Shown piece after piece: positions 47,441-61,162 of a DNA stretch of 64,000 nucleotides. The translations under genes were made by a program, and so were the position numbers. The DNA comes from Arthrobacter ruber (lineage in GTDB: Bacteria > Actinomycetota > Actinomycetes > Actinomycetales > Micrococcaceae): assembly GCF_002954225.1 (NCBI RefSeq), contig NZ_PPTH01000018.1, forward strand, positions 248,001 to 312,000, given 5' to 3'. The notes beneath the pieces were generated by a model that did no database searches, was not told the origin of the DNA, and saw only the letters and a list, made by a program, of their open reading frames with translations. Position 1 is the stretch's first letter, and every line of letters starts with the position of its first letter.

Positions 47441-47476
47441 GAGAGGCCCCGGACCAGGTTCGGTCCGGGGCCTCTC
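47441..47476 (-). terminator. Intrinsic terminator of rpoB-rpoC
   Basis: Perfect 15-bp stem GAGAGGCCCCGGACC with its complement and a 6-base loop, 49 bases after the rpoC stop. The minus strand leaves the stem as GGGGCCTCTCCCGTCC. Confidence 0.8.
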
Positions 47477-47525
47477 GGGCACCGGGTGGCACCGGCCTCC
47501 AGCCGGTGCGACCCTCGCGGTCTTC

Positions 47526-51419
<3,894 letters not shown>

Positions 51420-51547
51420 ATGGTCCCTGTTCTCTCTTTGTTCTCTAAATTCTTGAAGTCTCGTGGGGTGCGGCGAGAGGCGCTGGCGGGGGGCCGGGTA
51501 CCCGGCCCGGCGCCTGGAACGGCGGCAGCATTACCTGCCTCCGCCGG

Positions 51548-51640
51548 GCCGGACCGGTGTTCGAGGAAGCGGCCTTCAATATTTCAAGGCCGCCCGCGGC
51601 CGCCGAAATTTCGTCGGCCGCGCTCGAACACCGGTTCGGC
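51548..51640 (-). repeat. Large nested inverted repeat (three-way junction) between rpoB and rpoC
   Basis: Outer arms 51548-51565 and 51623-51640 pair at 17 of 18 positions (GCCGGACCGGTGTTCGAG against its near-complement). Enclosed are two perfect hairpins: GCGGCCTT-N9-AAGGCCGC (51569-51593) and GCGGCCG-N12-CGGCCGC (51596-51621) with an inner CGAAATTTCG palindrome. The element starts two bases after the rpoB stop. The transcript can fold as a closed three-way junction. Confidence 0.75.
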
Positions 51641-51642
51641 GC

Positions 51643-54600
51643 CTAAACCTCTTCGACAGAACTCGGCTCGGCCCGTGAGAGGTCGATGCCCAGTTCCTCC
51701 GCGGCCCGGAAGACTTCTTCATCCGAGTCACGCATCTCGATCGTGGTGCCGTCGGTGGAGAGGACTTCCACGTTCAGGCAGAGCGACTGCATTTCCTTGA
51801 TCAGGACCTTGAAGGACTCAGGGACACCCGGCTCGGGGATGTTCTCGCCCTTCACGATGGCCTCGTACACCTTCACGCGTCCGTGGATGTCGTCCGACTT
51901 GATGGTCAGGAGTTCCTGCAGCGTGTACGCCGCACCGTAGGCCTCGAGGGCCCACACCTCCATCTCACCGAAGCGCTGGCCACCGAACTGCGCCTTACCA
52001 CCTAGCGGCTGCTGCGTGATCATCGAGTACGGACCGGTGGAGCGGGCGTGGATCTTGTCGTCCACCAGGTGGTGGAGCTTCAGGATGTACATGTAGCCCA
52101 CGGAGATCGGGTCCGGGAACGGCTCGCCGGAGCGGCCGTCGAACAGCCGCGCCTTGCCGGACTCGCCGATGAGGCGCTGTCCGTCGCGGGTGACGTTCGT
52201 GGAACCGAGCAGGCCGACGATCTCGTCCTCGGTGGCGCCGTCGAACACGGGGGTGGCGACGGTGGTCGATGCGATCTCCCGGGGGAGGTTCGGGAGGTTC
52301 TTCATCCACTCGGGCTCGCCCTCGATCTTCCAGCCCTGCTTGGCTGCCCAGCCGAGGTGGATCTCGAGCACCTGGCCGACGTTCATGCGTCCGGGGACGC
52401 CGAGCGGGTTCAGGACGATGTCGACGGGGGTCCCGTCCTCCAGGAACGGCATGTCCTCGATCGGCAGGATCTTGGAGATGACACCCTTGTTGCCGTGGCG
52501 GCCGGCCAGCTTGTCGCCGTCCGTGATCTTGCGCTTCTGCGCCACGTACACGCGGACCAGCTGGTTGACGCCCGGGGGCAGCTCGTCGTCGTTGTCGCGG
52601 TCGAAGATCCGCACGCCGATGACCGTTCCCGACTCGCCGTGGGGCACCTTCAGCGACGTGTCGCGGACCTCGCGGCTCTTCTCGCCGAAGATGGCGCGCA
52701 GCAGGCGCTCCTCCGGGGTCAGTTCCGTCTCGCCCTTGGGGGTGACACGGCCGACGAGGATGTCGCCCGCCTCGACCTCGGCACCGATGTGGATGATGCC
52801 GCGCTCGTCGAGAGCACCGAGGACCTCCTCGGAGACGTTCGGGATGTCACGCGTGATCTCCTCGGCACCGAGCTTGGTGTCGCGGGCATCGACTTCGTGC
52901 TCCTCGATGTGGATCGACGTCAGGACGTCGTCGGAGACGATGCGCTGCGACAGGATGATCGCGTCCTCGAAGTTGTGACCCTCCCAGGACATGAACGCGA
53001 CGAGCATGTTCTTGCCGAGCGCGAGCTCGCCCTGGTCCGTGGAGGGACCGTCGGCGATGATCGTGTTGTACTCGACGCGGTCGCCCTCGGAGACCAGGAC
53101 GCGCTGGTTGTACGCGTTGCCCTGGTTCGAGCGGGCGAACTTCATGATCGGGTAGTTCGTCTCCGTGCCGTCGTCGTTGAGGACGCTGACCAGGTCGGCC
53201 GACACCTCGTTGACCACGCCTGCCTTCGTCGCGGTGACGGCGTCACCGGCGTCGACGGCCGCGTTCTTCTCCATGCCGGTGCCCACGAGGGGACGCTCGG
53301 AACGGAGCAGGGGGACGGCCTGGCGCTGCATGTTCGCACCCATCAGGGCGCGGTTGGCGTCGTCGTGCTCCAGGAAGGGGATCATCGCGGTGGCGACGGA
53401 CACCATCTGGCGCGGGGAGACGTCCATGTACTCGACCTCGGAGGGCTCGACGAGCACGGGCTCACCGGAACCACCGCGCGTCCGCACGAGGACCATGTCC
53501 TCGGTGAACGTGTTCTTCGCGTCGAGGGGCGCGTTCGCCTGGGCGATGAGGCGCTCCACCTCGTCGTCGGCGGTCAGGTAGTCGATCTGGTCGGTGACGA
53601 TGCCGTCGACGACCTTGCGGTACGGGGTCTCGATGAAGCCGAACGCGTTGATGCGGCCGTACGAGGCGAGCGAACCGATGAGGCCGATGTTCGGGCCTTC
53701 AGGGGTCTCGATGGGGCACATGCGGCCGTAGTGCGACGGGTGGACGTCACGGACCTCCATGCCGGCGCGGTCACGGGACAGACCACCCGGGCCCAGCGCG
53801 GACAGGCGACGCTTGTGCGTCAGTCCGGCGAGCGGGTTGTTCTGGTCCATGAACTGCGAGAGCTGGGAGGTCCCGAAGAACTCCTTGATCGCGGCGACGA
53901 CGGGGCGGATGTTGATCAGGGTCTGCGGCGTAATCGCCTCGACGTCCTGGGTGGTCATCCGCTCACGGACGACGCGCTCCATGCGGGACAGGCCCGTGCG
54001 GACCTGGTTCTCGATGAGCTCGCCGACCGCGCGGATGCGGCGGTTGCCGAAGTGGTCGATGTCGTCGACCTCGACGCGGAGCTCGACGTCGCCGCCGTCA
54101 CGCTTGCCGCCGAGGGTCTTCTCGCCGGCGTGCAGGGCGACCAGGAACTTGATCATTGCGACGATGTCGTCGATGTTCAGCACCGAGGCGTCGGAATCCG
54201 TGAGGTCCTTGTCGATGCCGAGCTTGCGGTTGATCTTGTACCGGCCGACCTTCGCGAGGTCGTAGCGCTTCGGGTTGAAGTACAGGTTGTCCAGGAGCGT
54301 CTGGGCAGCCTCGACCGTGGGGGGCTCGCCCGGTCGCAGCTTGCGGTAGATGTCCAGGAGGGCATCCTCGCGGGTCTCCGTGGCGTCCTTCTCCATGGTG
54401 GCGCGGATGGAGTCGTACTGGCCGAACTCCTCGAGGATCTGTGCCTCGGTCCAGCCGAGGGCCTTGAGCAGCACTGTGACGGACTGCTTGCGCTTGCGGT
54501 CGAGGCGGACACCGACCTGGTCGCGCTTGTCGATCTCGAGCTCGAACCAGGCACCGCGCGACGGGATGATCTTGGCGCTGAAGATGTCCTTGTCGCTGGT

Positions 54601-55152
54601 CTTGTCCGCGGTGCGCTCGAAGTAGGCGCCCGGTGAGCGGACCAGCTGCGACACGACGACACGCTCGGTGCCGTTGATGACGAACGTGCCCTTGTCGGTC
54701 ATGAGGGGGAAGTCGCCCATGAACACGGTCTGCTGCTTGATCTCGCCCGTGTTGTTGTTCATGAACTCGGCCTTGACGTACAGCGGTGCCGAGTAGGTCG
54801 CGTCGCGATCCTTGCACTCGGCCATCGTGTACTTGGGATCGGCGAACTCCGGCTCGGAGAAGCTCAGGGACATGGTGCCCTGGAAGTCCTCGATCGGGGA
54901 GATCTCCTCGAAGATGTCGGCCAGCCCGGAGGTGGTGGCTACACCCTGCAGCCCCTTCTCGAGCGCTTCCTCGACGCGGGCCTTCCAGCGCTCGTTGCCC
55001 ACGAGCCAGTCGAAGCTGTCCGTCTGCAGGGCGAGGAGGTTGGGGACATCAAGCGGTTCGTGAATCTTTGCGAATGAGAGCCGGGGTGCGGCGCCGTCGG
55101 CGTCGACCTGGCTGGTAGCGGTTGCATTATTAGAGGTGCTCGGGGCGACCAA
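51643..55152 (-). CDS. rpoB: DNA-directed RNA polymerase beta subunit
   Basis: A protein of 1169 residues from a TTG at 55152 (MVAPSTSNN), with GGAAGG upstream; a GTG at 55167 would add five residues. The rifampicin pocket reads [20 protein letters not shown] then [10 protein letters not shown]: the Asp, His and Ser residues most often mutated to resistance are wild type, and Ala replaces Ser at the E. coli 522 position. Catalytic [18 protein letters not shown] and C-terminal [22 protein letters not shown] are intact. Confidence 0.99.
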   Translation of the reverse strand: MVAPSTSNNATATSQVDADGAAPRLSFAKIHEPLDVPNLLALQTDSFDWLVGNERWKARVEEALEKGLQGVATTSGLADIFEEISPIEDFQGTMSLSFSEPEFADPKYTMAECKDRDATYSAPLYVKAEFMNNNTGEIKQQTVFMGDFPLMTDKGTFVINGTERVVVSQLVRSPGAYFERTADKTSDKDIFSAKIIPSRGAWFELEIDKRDQVGVRLDRKRKQSVTVLLKALGWTEAQILEEFGQYDSIRATMEKDATETREDALLDIYRKLRPGEPPTVEAAQTLLDNLYFNPKRYDLAKVGRYKINRKLGIDKDLTDSDASVLNIDDIVAMIKFLVALHAGEKTLGGKRDGGDVELRVEVDDIDHFGNRRIRAVGELIENQVRTGLSRMERVVRERMTTQDVEAITPQTLINIRPVVAAIKEFFGTSQLSQFMDQNNPLAGLTHKRRLSALGPGGLSRDRAGMEVRDVHPSHYGRMCPIETPEGPNIGLIGSLASYGRINAFGFIETPYRKVVDGIVTDQIDYLTADDEVERLIAQANAPLDAKNTFTEDMVLVRTRGGSGEPVLVEPSEVEYMDVSPRQMVSVATAMIPFLEHDDANRALMGANMQRQAVPLLRSERPLVGTGMEKNAAVDAGDAVTATKAGVVNEVSADLVSVLNDDGTETNYPIMKFARSNQGNAYNQRVLVSEGDRVEYNTIIADGPSTDQGELALGKNMLVAFMSWEGHNFEDAIILSQRIVSDDVLTSIHIEEHEVDARDTKLGAEEITRDIPNVSEEVLGALDERGIIHIGAEVEAGDILVGRVTPKGETELTPEERLLRAIFGEKSREVRDTSLKVPHGESGTVIGVRIFDRDNDDELPPGVNQLVRVYVAQKRKITDGDKLAGRHGNKGVISKILPIEDMPFLEDGTPVDIVLNPLGVPGRMNVGQVLEIHLGWAAKQGWKIEGEPEWMKNLPNLPREIASTTVATPVFDGATEDEIVGLLGSTNVTRDGQRLIGESGKARLFDGRSGEPFPDPISVGYMYILKLHHLVDDKIHARSTGPYSMITQQPLGGKAQFGGQRFGEMEVWALEAYGAAYTLQELLTIKSDDIHGRVKVYEAIVKGENIPEPGVPESFKVLIKEMQSLCLNVEVLSTDGTTIEMRDSDEEVFRAAEELGIDLSRAEPSSVEEV

Positions 55153-55482
55153 GAGGGATCCTTCCACAGACCGTCAGGCTTGTCAGCGCTTTCGCCTCGG
55201 CACCGCCACCGCAGTGTGCTGCGGGGATCTCAGTGCCTACCGGGTCTGCTCGCATGCTTCCCGACCGGGCGGCCGGTTGAACGACGAGAGCAGAGCAATG
55301 CCCACCGCTATATGAAGGCTACCGCTTTTAGAATGAACCACAGTTTTGAGGGAAGACGCAAAGAACTACACTACGGCATGCGCAGCGTGAAGTCCAATAG
55401 CTTCTCTCCCCCGAACGCGTCAAGCCCGCTGCGTCTGGTGGGGAGGACGTGGGACCCCTAGTATCCCGCAGGCGATTGCCGC
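55153..55482 (-). other. rpoB promoter and leader region; 3' flank of crtI
   Basis: 330 bp without a supported gene. On the minus strand TTGACG (55418-55423), 18 bases, TATTGG (55394-55399) is one candidate promoter; TTGGAC (55392-55397), 18 bases, TAGTGT (55368-55373) is another. Either gives a long rpoB leader of more than 200 bases. No strong terminator for crtI is evident; only a small GGCG/CGCC hairpin lies just past its stop. Confidence 0.4.
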
Positions 55483-57105
55483 CTAGCCGGCCGCGGGCTC
55501 CGGCAGCGGGCCCGTACTGGTGTCCCCGCGCAGGCGCTTCACGATGAGCTCGGCGCTGATCAGGCACATGGGGATGCCGATGCCCGGCACCGTGGAACTG
55601 CCCGCGTAGAAGAGGTTCTCCACCCTCGCGCTGCGGTTCGAGCCGCGGAAGAACGCGCTCTGCTTCAGGATGTGCGCCGGCCCGAGGGACGTGCCGCGCC
55701 ATGCATTGAGGTCCTCCGCGAAGTCCTGGGGTCCGTAGCTGCGCCGCACCACGATGCGCTCGGCGAGATCGGGGATGCCGGCCCACTCGGAGATCTGCCC
55801 GATCACGGCGTCAGCGAGTTCCTCGACGCGGGCGTCTCCCCCGCGCTCGAGCCCTCCCCTGCCGATGGTCACGTCCGCAGGGATGGGCACCAGGACGAAG
55901 ACGTTCTCGTGGCCCTCCGGAGCCACCGAGTGGTCGGTCGCGCTGGGCCGGCAGACGTAGAGCGACGCCGGCGTGGGCACGGAGGTCTCCTTCCCGAAGA
56001 TCCGGCCGAAGTTGTCGCGCCAGTCGGTGGTGAAGAGCAGCGTGTGGTGGTCGAGCTGCGGCAGTCCGCCGCGGACACCGAGATACAGCAGCAGGGCGCT
56101 CGGTCCCGGGACACGCGTCTCCCAGTAGCGCTCCGGGTACGTCTGCAGCTCGGCCGGCAGCAGCGTGGTCTCGGTGTGGTGGAGGTCGGCGGCGGAGACG
56201 ACGATGTCGGCGGGGACCGATGTCGTCGCGCCACCCGCGCGGTAGGTGACGGCGCGCACGCTCGCCGCCTGCCGGTCCAGTGGCGACCGTCCGGGGGTGC
56301 GGGGGGCGGTGTCGATGGAGACGACGTCGGCACCCGTGCGGATCTCGACGCCGGCGTCGACGGCGACGCGGCGCATGGCCTGGATGAGGGTGGTGAAACC
56401 GCCCATCGGGTAGAGCACGCCGTCGTCGAGGTCGAGGTGGCTCATGAGGTGGTACATGCTCGGCGCGTCGAAGGGCGAACTGCCCAGGAACACCGCCGGG
56501 TAGCCGAGGATCTGCCGGATGCGGGGGTCCGTGAAGCGCTTCTCGACGAAGGACTGCAGCGGCTGCAGCAGCAGGGAGCCGATCCGGGGCAGCCTCCGGA
56601 GGACGTCCGGGCGGATGAAGGGCAGGAAGGACTGGAACGTCGAGTAGAGGAAACGCTTCTTGGCGATCTCGTAGGCGTCCTCGGCCGAATCGAGGTACTG
56701 CGAGAGCCGTTCGCCGGCCCCGGCCTCCAGGGACTCAAAGAGCTTCGTGACGGCCTCGCGGTCCGCGGGCACGTCCACGGTGTCGAAACCGTCCTCGAAG
56801 ATCACGCGGTAGCCGGGATCGAGCTTCACGAGCTCGAGCTGCTCCTGCGCACTCGTCCCCATGAGGCGGAAGAAGTGGTCGATCACCTCGGGCATCAGGT
56901 ACCAGGACGGGCCGGTGTCGAAGCGGAAGCCGTCCTGCTCCCAGGACCCGGCGCGTCCTCCCACCTGGTCCCGCTTTTCCAGCAGCGTGACGGAGTGGCC
57001 CTCGCGTGCGAGCAGCGCCGCCGTCGCCAGCCCGCCGATCCCGCCGCCGACGACGACGACGTCCTTAGCGCCCACCCTGGTCCGCCCGCCCTGCTTCGGT
57101 GTCAT
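55483..57105 (-). CDS. crtI: Phytoene desaturase
   Basis: A protein of 540 residues from the ATG at 57105, overlapping the crtB stop (ATGA). FAD-binding VVVVGGGIGGLATAALLAREGHSVTLLEKRDQVGGRAGS near residues 16-55, the CrtI-type DTGPSWYLMPEV, and the C-terminal AGSSTVPGIGIPMCLISAELIVKRL are present. It desaturates phytoene, typically to lycopene in actinobacteria. No lycopene elongase or cyclase gene follows, as the next gene is rpoB, so the final pigment genes must be elsewhere or absent. Confidence 0.93.
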   Translation of the reverse strand: MTPKQGGRTRVGAKDVVVVGGGIGGLATAALLAREGHSVTLLEKRDQVGGRAGSWEQDGFRFDTGPSWYLMPEVIDHFFRLMGTSAQEQLELVKLDPGYRVIFEDGFDTVDVPADREAVTKLFESLEAGAGERLSQYLDSAEDAYEIAKKRFLYSTFQSFLPFIRPDVLRRLPRIGSLLLQPLQSFVEKRFTDPRIRQILGYPAVFLGSSPFDAPSMYHLMSHLDLDDGVLYPMGGFTTLIQAMRRVAVDAGVEIRTGADVVSIDTAPRTPGRSPLDRQAASVRAVTYRAGGATTSVPADIVVSAADLHHTETTLLPAELQTYPERYWETRVPGPSALLLYLGVRGGLPQLDHHTLLFTTDWRDNFGRIFGKETSVPTPASLYVCRPSATDHSVAPEGHENVFVLVPIPADVTIGRGGLERGGDARVEELADAVIGQISEWAGIPDLAERIVVRRSYGPQDFAEDLNAWRGTSLGPAHILKQSAFFRGSNRSARVENLFYAGSSTVPGIGIPMCLISAELIVKRLRGDTSTGPLPEPAAG

Positions 57106-58001
57106 GCCGTCCTCTCCTGCGCGGTGACTTCCGGTACCGCGCGACCGGTGAAGGCTTGTGCCAGGATGCGGAGCTTCACCGGGTTGGGCACCCGGATCCT
57201 CGCACGGAGGAGTTCGTCGGCCGGGGTGCGCCGCAGTCTGGCGGCGAGTTCGGCGAACAGGCCCTGTGCGAGGGCCACGGCGCGGCGCGGCGTGGGCGGC
57301 AGGCCCGGGAGGGCCGCGGCGGAGATGCGCAGGTCGGCGTCGATGTCGTCCAGCAGCCGGATCTTGTCCGCCTCGGTGAAGCTGCCGGGCCGGATACCCG
57401 GGAAATAGCTCCGGCCGAGGGTGGAGAAGTCCTCGGCGAGGTCCCGCAGGAAGTTGATCTTCTGGAAGGCGGCGCCCAGGTGGCGCGCGCCGTCGACGAG
57501 GACGGCGTCCTCCTCGGGCGTCGCCGTCCGACCGGCGAGGAACGTCCGCAGGCACATGAGCCCCACGACCTCCGCGGACCCGTAGACGTACAGGTCGAAG
57601 GACTCCGGGGTGTGCTCGCGCTGGGTGATGTCCGCGCGCATCGAGGCGAAGAAGGGTCGCGTCAGGTCGGTGCCGATCCCGGTGGCGCGCGCCGTGACCG
57701 CGAAGGCGTGCACCACGAGATTAGCGCTGTAGCCCGTCGCCAGGGCGGCCTCCGTCTCGCGCTCGAGGTCGTCGAGCAGCCGCTCGACGGCCGACGCCGG
57801 CAGGCCGGCCCCGGCGGCGGCGCCGTCGACGATCTCGTCGGCGACGCGTACGAGCGCGTACACCGCCTCGATGGAGCTCCTGGTGGTGCGGTCGAGCGTA
57901 CGCGCGGCGAGGCCGAACGACGTCGAGTAGTAGCGGATGACCTCCGCGGAGGTCCTGAGCGCCGCGGCGTTGTAGCGCGCGAGCGAGTCCTCAATGCCCA
58001 C
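57102..58001 (-). CDS. crtB: Phytoene synthase
   Basis: A protein of 299 residues, GTG start, directly after crtE. The two aspartate-rich motifs are RVADEIVDG and FQKINFLRDLAEDFSTLGRSYFP. STSFGLAARTLD is the usual N-terminal substrate region. It condenses two geranylgeranyl diphosphates to phytoene. It is coupled to crtI by a four-base overlap. Confidence 0.94.
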   Translation of the reverse strand: MGIEDSLARYNAAALRTSAEVIRYYSTSFGLAARTLDRTTRSSIEAVYALVRVADEIVDGAAAGAGLPASAVERLLDDLERETEAALATGYSANLVVHAFAVTARATGIGTDLTRPFFASMRADITQREHTPESFDLYVYGSAEVVGLMCLRTFLAGRTATPEEDAVLVDGARHLGAAFQKINFLRDLAEDFSTLGRSYFPGIRPGSFTEADKIRLLDDIDADLRISAAALPGLPPTPRRAVALAQGLFAELAARLRRTPADELLRARIRVPNPVKLRILAQAFTGRAVPEVTAQERTA

Positions 58002-59069
58002 TCAGTGCACCCGGTCCACGACGGCGGTGACCACGGGCTCCAGCGCGGAGCGCAGCGCCTCCGGGACCGCTCCGGACTCCAGATGCGTGCGGGCGCGCGC
58101 AGCGTAGTGCTCCGCGAGGCCCGCGGAGTAGTCCTTGGCACCGCTGTCGACCAGGATGCGACGGACGAAGTCGGCGTCCGCCGCGGACATGCCCGGACTG
58201 CCGACGAGCGAGGAGATGCTGTCCCACTCGGGCCGCGCGGCCACGTAGGACATCAGGGCGGTCCGCTTGCCCTCGCGGAGGTCCCCCCAGTTGGTCTTCC
58301 CCGTGCGTGTCTCGTTGCCGAAGACACCCAGCAGGTCGTCGGCGATCTGGTAGGCGATGCCGGCGTCGCGGCCGAACTCACCGAGCCGCACGATCACCTG
58401 CTCCTCCGCGCCCGCGAGGACGGCGCCGGCCTGCAGCGGCCCCTCGAACGAGTAGACGGAGGTCTTGAGGCGGGCCATCTGCACGATCTCCTCGAGGGGA
58501 GGCATGGTGGGGGCGAGCGAGGTCTCGATGTCGAGGAACTCGCCCGCGGCGGAGGCGAAGACCGCCTCGTCGAGGATCTGCCCGAGCCTGCGGCGGGTGG
58601 CGGCGCCGGCCTCGACCCGTTCGAGCAGCCGGTAGGCGTTGGAGAGCGCGAGGTCCCCGGCGATCACCCCGGCCGAGAGACCGACGTGGTGTGCACCGTC
58701 CGGTGTCATGCCTGCGGCGGCCGCGACGCCCCGGTAGTGGCCGGAGACGTTCGGGATCCCGCGGCGGACGAAGTCGCGGTCGATCACGTCGTCGTGCACG
58801 ATCAGGGCGGTGTGCAGGAGCTCGAAGGCGGCACCGAGCTCGGCAGCGTTGTCGAGGTCCTGCCCGCCGAGCATCTGGTAGGCGGACATCACCAGGCGGG
58901 GGCGGAACCGCTTACCCCCGGCCGTGCACCGCTCGAGGGTCTCCCACAGCGTGTGGTAACCGGGACCCACCTTCGCGGCACGGACCTTGGACTCCTCGAA
59001 GAACCGGGCGAGAGCACCCTCGACCTGCTCGAGCCCGGCGGGCGCGACCAGCAGGGTGTCCATGTCCAT
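58002..59069 (-). CDS. crtE: Geranylgeranyl diphosphate synthase (polyprenyl synthetase)
   Basis: A protein of 355 residues from the ATG at 59069. The chain-binding motif GGKRFRPRLV, first Asp motif HDDVIDRD, and second motif YQIADDLLGVFG with KTNWGDLREGKRTALM are present; the second motif is DDxxG, as in many actinobacterial IdsA/CrtE proteins. It feeds phytoene synthesis and perhaps menaquinone precursors. First gene of crtE-crtB-crtI, divergent from idi by 119 bp. No good ribosome site precedes the ATG. Confidence 0.92.
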   Translation of the reverse strand: MDMDTLLVAPAGLEQVEGALARFFEESKVRAAKVGPGYHTLWETLERCTAGGKRFRPRLVMSAYQMLGGQDLDNAAELGAAFELLHTALIVHDDVIDRDFVRRGIPNVSGHYRGVAAAAGMTPDGAHHVGLSAGVIAGDLALSNAYRLLERVEAGAATRRRLGQILDEAVFASAAGEFLDIETSLAPTMPPLEEIVQMARLKTSVYSFEGPLQAGAVLAGAEEQVIVRLGEFGRDAGIAYQIADDLLGVFGNETRTGKTNWGDLREGKRTALMSYVAARPEWDSISSLVGSPGMSAADADFVRRILVDSGAKDYSAGLAEHYAARARTHLESGAVPEALRSALEPVVTAVVDRVH

Positions 59070-59188
59070 AGGTAAAGTAAACAACGGATAGGGTGCCCCT
59101 GACGAAATGCAGGGCACAGGCGGCCGGATCGGCTGCCCGGCTGCGGCGGACCCGCCGGCCGGATCATCAGCGACAAGAGGGTGCCACG

Positions 59189-59797
59189 ATGGCGAGCGAA
59201 ACAGGGACCACGCGGCAGGACGCGGCAGCCACGGGACGGACGGCCCCCGAGGACGAGGTCGTGGTGCTGCTCGCCGAGGACGGCAGCCCGGTCGGCACGC
59301 ACGCGAAGTCGACCGTCCACACCCTCGACACGCCGTTGCACCTGGCGTTCTCCACCCACGTGTTCGACGACCGGGGCCGCATCCTCGTGACACGCCGCGC
59401 GCTGTCGAAGAAGGCGTGGCCCGGCGTGTGGACCAACTCCTTCTGCGGGCACCCCGCCCCCGGCGAGGCCTTCGAGGACGCCGTCGACCGGCGTGCGGCC
59501 CAGGAGCTCGGCTTCACGGTGCGCGACGTCCGCGCCGCGCTCCCCGATTTCCGCTACCGCGCGGTCGATGCCTCGGGCATCGTCGAGAACGAGATCTGCC
59601 CGGTCTACACCGCCGTCGCGGACGGTGCCGTGGATCCCCTGCCCGAGGAGGTCATGGACTTCCAGTGGGTCGACGCCGCGGAACTCGTCCGGGCCGTCAC
59701 GGCCACACCCTGGGCCTTCAGCCCCTGGCTGACGCTCCAGCTCCCCCTGCTCTACCCGCAGGGCGCCGCGGGCCCGGGGCCGCGCGGGACCGCATGA
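59189..59797 (+). CDS. idi: Isopentenyl-diphosphate delta-isomerase, type I
   Basis: A protein of 202 residues with AAGAGGG upstream of the ATG. It is a Nudix-fold IDI: HLAFSTHVFDDRGRILVTRRAL, catalytic Cys in TNSFCGHPAPGE, AAQELGF, and the second active-site Glu in VENEICPVYTA. It balances IPP and DMAPP for the divergent carotenoid operon. A short Ala/Gly/Pro tail ends the protein. Confidence 0.95.
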   Translation: MASETGTTRQDAAATGRTAPEDEVVVLLAEDGSPVGTHAKSTVHTLDTPLHLAFSTHVFDDRGRILVTRRALSKKAWPGVWTNSFCGHPAPGEAFEDAVDRRAAQELGFTVRDVRAALPDFRYRAVDASGIVENEICPVYTAVADGAVDPLPEEVMDFQWVDAAELVRAVTATPWAFSPWLTLQLPLLYPQGAAGPGPRGTA

Positions 59798-59856
59798 CCC
59801 GCCACACCCCCTAGGGTGGGAGCGGCATCATTTCAACGACGAAAGAGAGTATCGCC

Positions 59857-61056
59857 ATGGCGACACTAACGCCAGCCCCCGACGACGTCGTTCTCGTCGG
59901 CGGCGCCCGGACACCCCTCGGACGCCTGAACGGACAGCTCGCCTCCTTCTCCGCCGTCGAGCTCGGCGCACTCGCGATCACCGGTGCGCTCGAGCGCGCG
60001 GGTGTGGCGCCCGAGACGGTCGACGCCGTGATCATGGGCCACGTGGTGCAGGCGGGCTGCGGGCAGAACCCGGCCCGGCAATCCGCGGTGAAGGCGGGCA
60101 TCCCCTGGAACGTCCCCGCCGTCACGCTGAACAAGGTGTGCCTCTCCGGCCTCACCGCCGTGATCGACGCCGCCCGCCTCATCCGCAGCGGTGAGGCCCG
60201 CGTCGTCGTCGCCGGCGGCCAGGAATCGATGACACGCGGGCCGCACCTCCTGCCCGGCTCACGCCAGGGCTGGACCTACGGGTCCCTCCAGGCCCTCGAC
60301 TCCGTGGCGCACGACGGCCTCACCGACGCGTTCGATGACGAATCCATGGGAGCCTCGACCGAACGCGGGAACGTGCGCCTGGAGATACCGCGTGCCGAGC
60401 AGGACGCGGTGGCTGCGGCATCCCACCGGCGCGCGGCGGCCGCCACGGACAGCGGCGTCCTCCTGGAGGAGATCGTCCCCGTCACCGTGAAGCAGAGGAA
60501 GGGCGACGACGTCGTCCTCACCACCGACGAGGGCATCCGGCCGACGACCACCGTCGAGTCGCTCGCCAAGCTGCGGCCGGCGTTCAACCCCGACGGTGCC
60601 ATCACGGCGGGCAACTCCTCCCCGCTGTCGGACGGCGCCGCGGCACTCGTCGTGACCACGCGCTCCTATGCGGAGGAGGCCGGGCTCACCGTACTCGCCG
60701 TCGTGGGGCGGCCGGGCCAGGTGGCGGGACCGGACAACACGCTGCACTCCCAGCCCTCGGCCGCCATCCTGCAGGCCCTCGACCGGGCCGGCTGGAGCGC
60801 CGCCGACCTCGACTTCATCGAGATCAACGAGGCCTTCGGGTCGGTCGCTGTGCAGTCCCTGAGGGACCTCGACTACCCCCTCGAGCAGTGCAACATCCAC
60901 GGCGGGGCCATCGCGCTCGGCCACCCGATCGGTGCGTCCGGCACACGGCTGGCCCTCCACGCCGCCATGGAACTGGCGCGGCGCGGGAGCGGGAAGTCGG
61001 CGGTCAGCCTGTGCGGGGGCGGCGGACAGGGCGAGGCCGTCCTGCTCTGGCGCTGA
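59857..61056 (+). CDS. Acetyl-CoA C-acetyltransferase (thiolase)
   Basis: A protein of 399 residues, biosynthetic/degradative thiolase type. The acylated Cys is at about 95 (LNKVCLSGL), the His lies in GGAIALGHPIGASG near 355, and the second Cys in SLCGGGGQGEAV near 386. GAGGTGAA-like GNSSPLSDGAAAL and EINEAFGSVAVQ are also conserved. It condenses or cleaves acetoacetyl-CoA. It follows idi by 59 bp on the same strand, but no mevalonate genes are present, so a link to isoprenoids is not established; fatty-acid or polyhydroxyalkanoate metabolism is equally possible. Confidence 0.93.
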   Translation: MATLTPAPDDVVLVGGARTPLGRLNGQLASFSAVELGALAITGALERAGVAPETVDAVIMGHVVQAGCGQNPARQSAVKAGIPWNVPAVTLNKVCLSGLTAVIDAARLIRSGEARVVVAGGQESMTRGPHLLPGSRQGWTYGSLQALDSVAHDGLTDAFDDESMGASTERGNVRLEIPRAEQDAVAAASHRRAAAATDSGVLLEEIVPVTVKQRKGDDVVLTTDEGIRPTTTVESLAKLRPAFNPDGAITAGNSSPLSDGAAALVVTTRSYAEEAGLTVLAVVGRPGQVAGPDNTLHSQPSAAILQALDRAGWSAADLDFIEINEAFGSVAVQSLRDLDYPLEQCNIHGGAIALGHPIGASGTRLALHAAMELARRGSGKSAVSLCGGGGQGEAVLLWR

Positions 61057-61080
61057 CGGCCGCATAGCGCCCGGAACGAG

Positions 61081-61114
61081 AAAGAGCCCCGCTTCGCGAG
61101 AAGCGGGGCTCTTT
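61081..61114. terminator. Bidirectional terminator between thiolase and rplL
   Basis: Perfect 15-bp stem AAAGAGCCCCGCTTC with its complement and a GCGA loop. The stem ends in CTTT on both strands, serving the plus-strand thiolase and the minus-strand rplJ-rplL. Confidence 0.85.
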
Positions 61115-61162
61115 CGTCCTGCGGGGCCACCGGCGTGTGCCGGCCGCGGATGCAGGGAGGTG

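Larger units (their letters stand above)
47124..47525 (-). other. Intergenic region rpoC-rpsL: rpoC terminator and str promoter
   Basis: 402 bp without a supported gene. It holds the rpoC terminator (47441-47476), a candidate -10 TAGACT on the minus strand at 47368-47373, and a perfect inverted repeat GCTGTAC-N7-GTACAGC at 47294-47314, about 55-80 bp downstream of that -10. The remainder (47124-47290) is probably the transcribed leader of rpsL. Confidence 0.5.

Noticed and set aside
52048-54636. Long open frame on the plus strand opposite rpoB
   Set aside because: It is a GC-rich antisense shadow: its residues are dominated by Arg, Val, Asp, Gly and His, with no recognisable domain, and rpoB accounts for the DNA.
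57099-59075. Plus-strand open frame opposite crtB/crtE
   Set aside because: No domain similarity, and both crt genes are complete with motifs.
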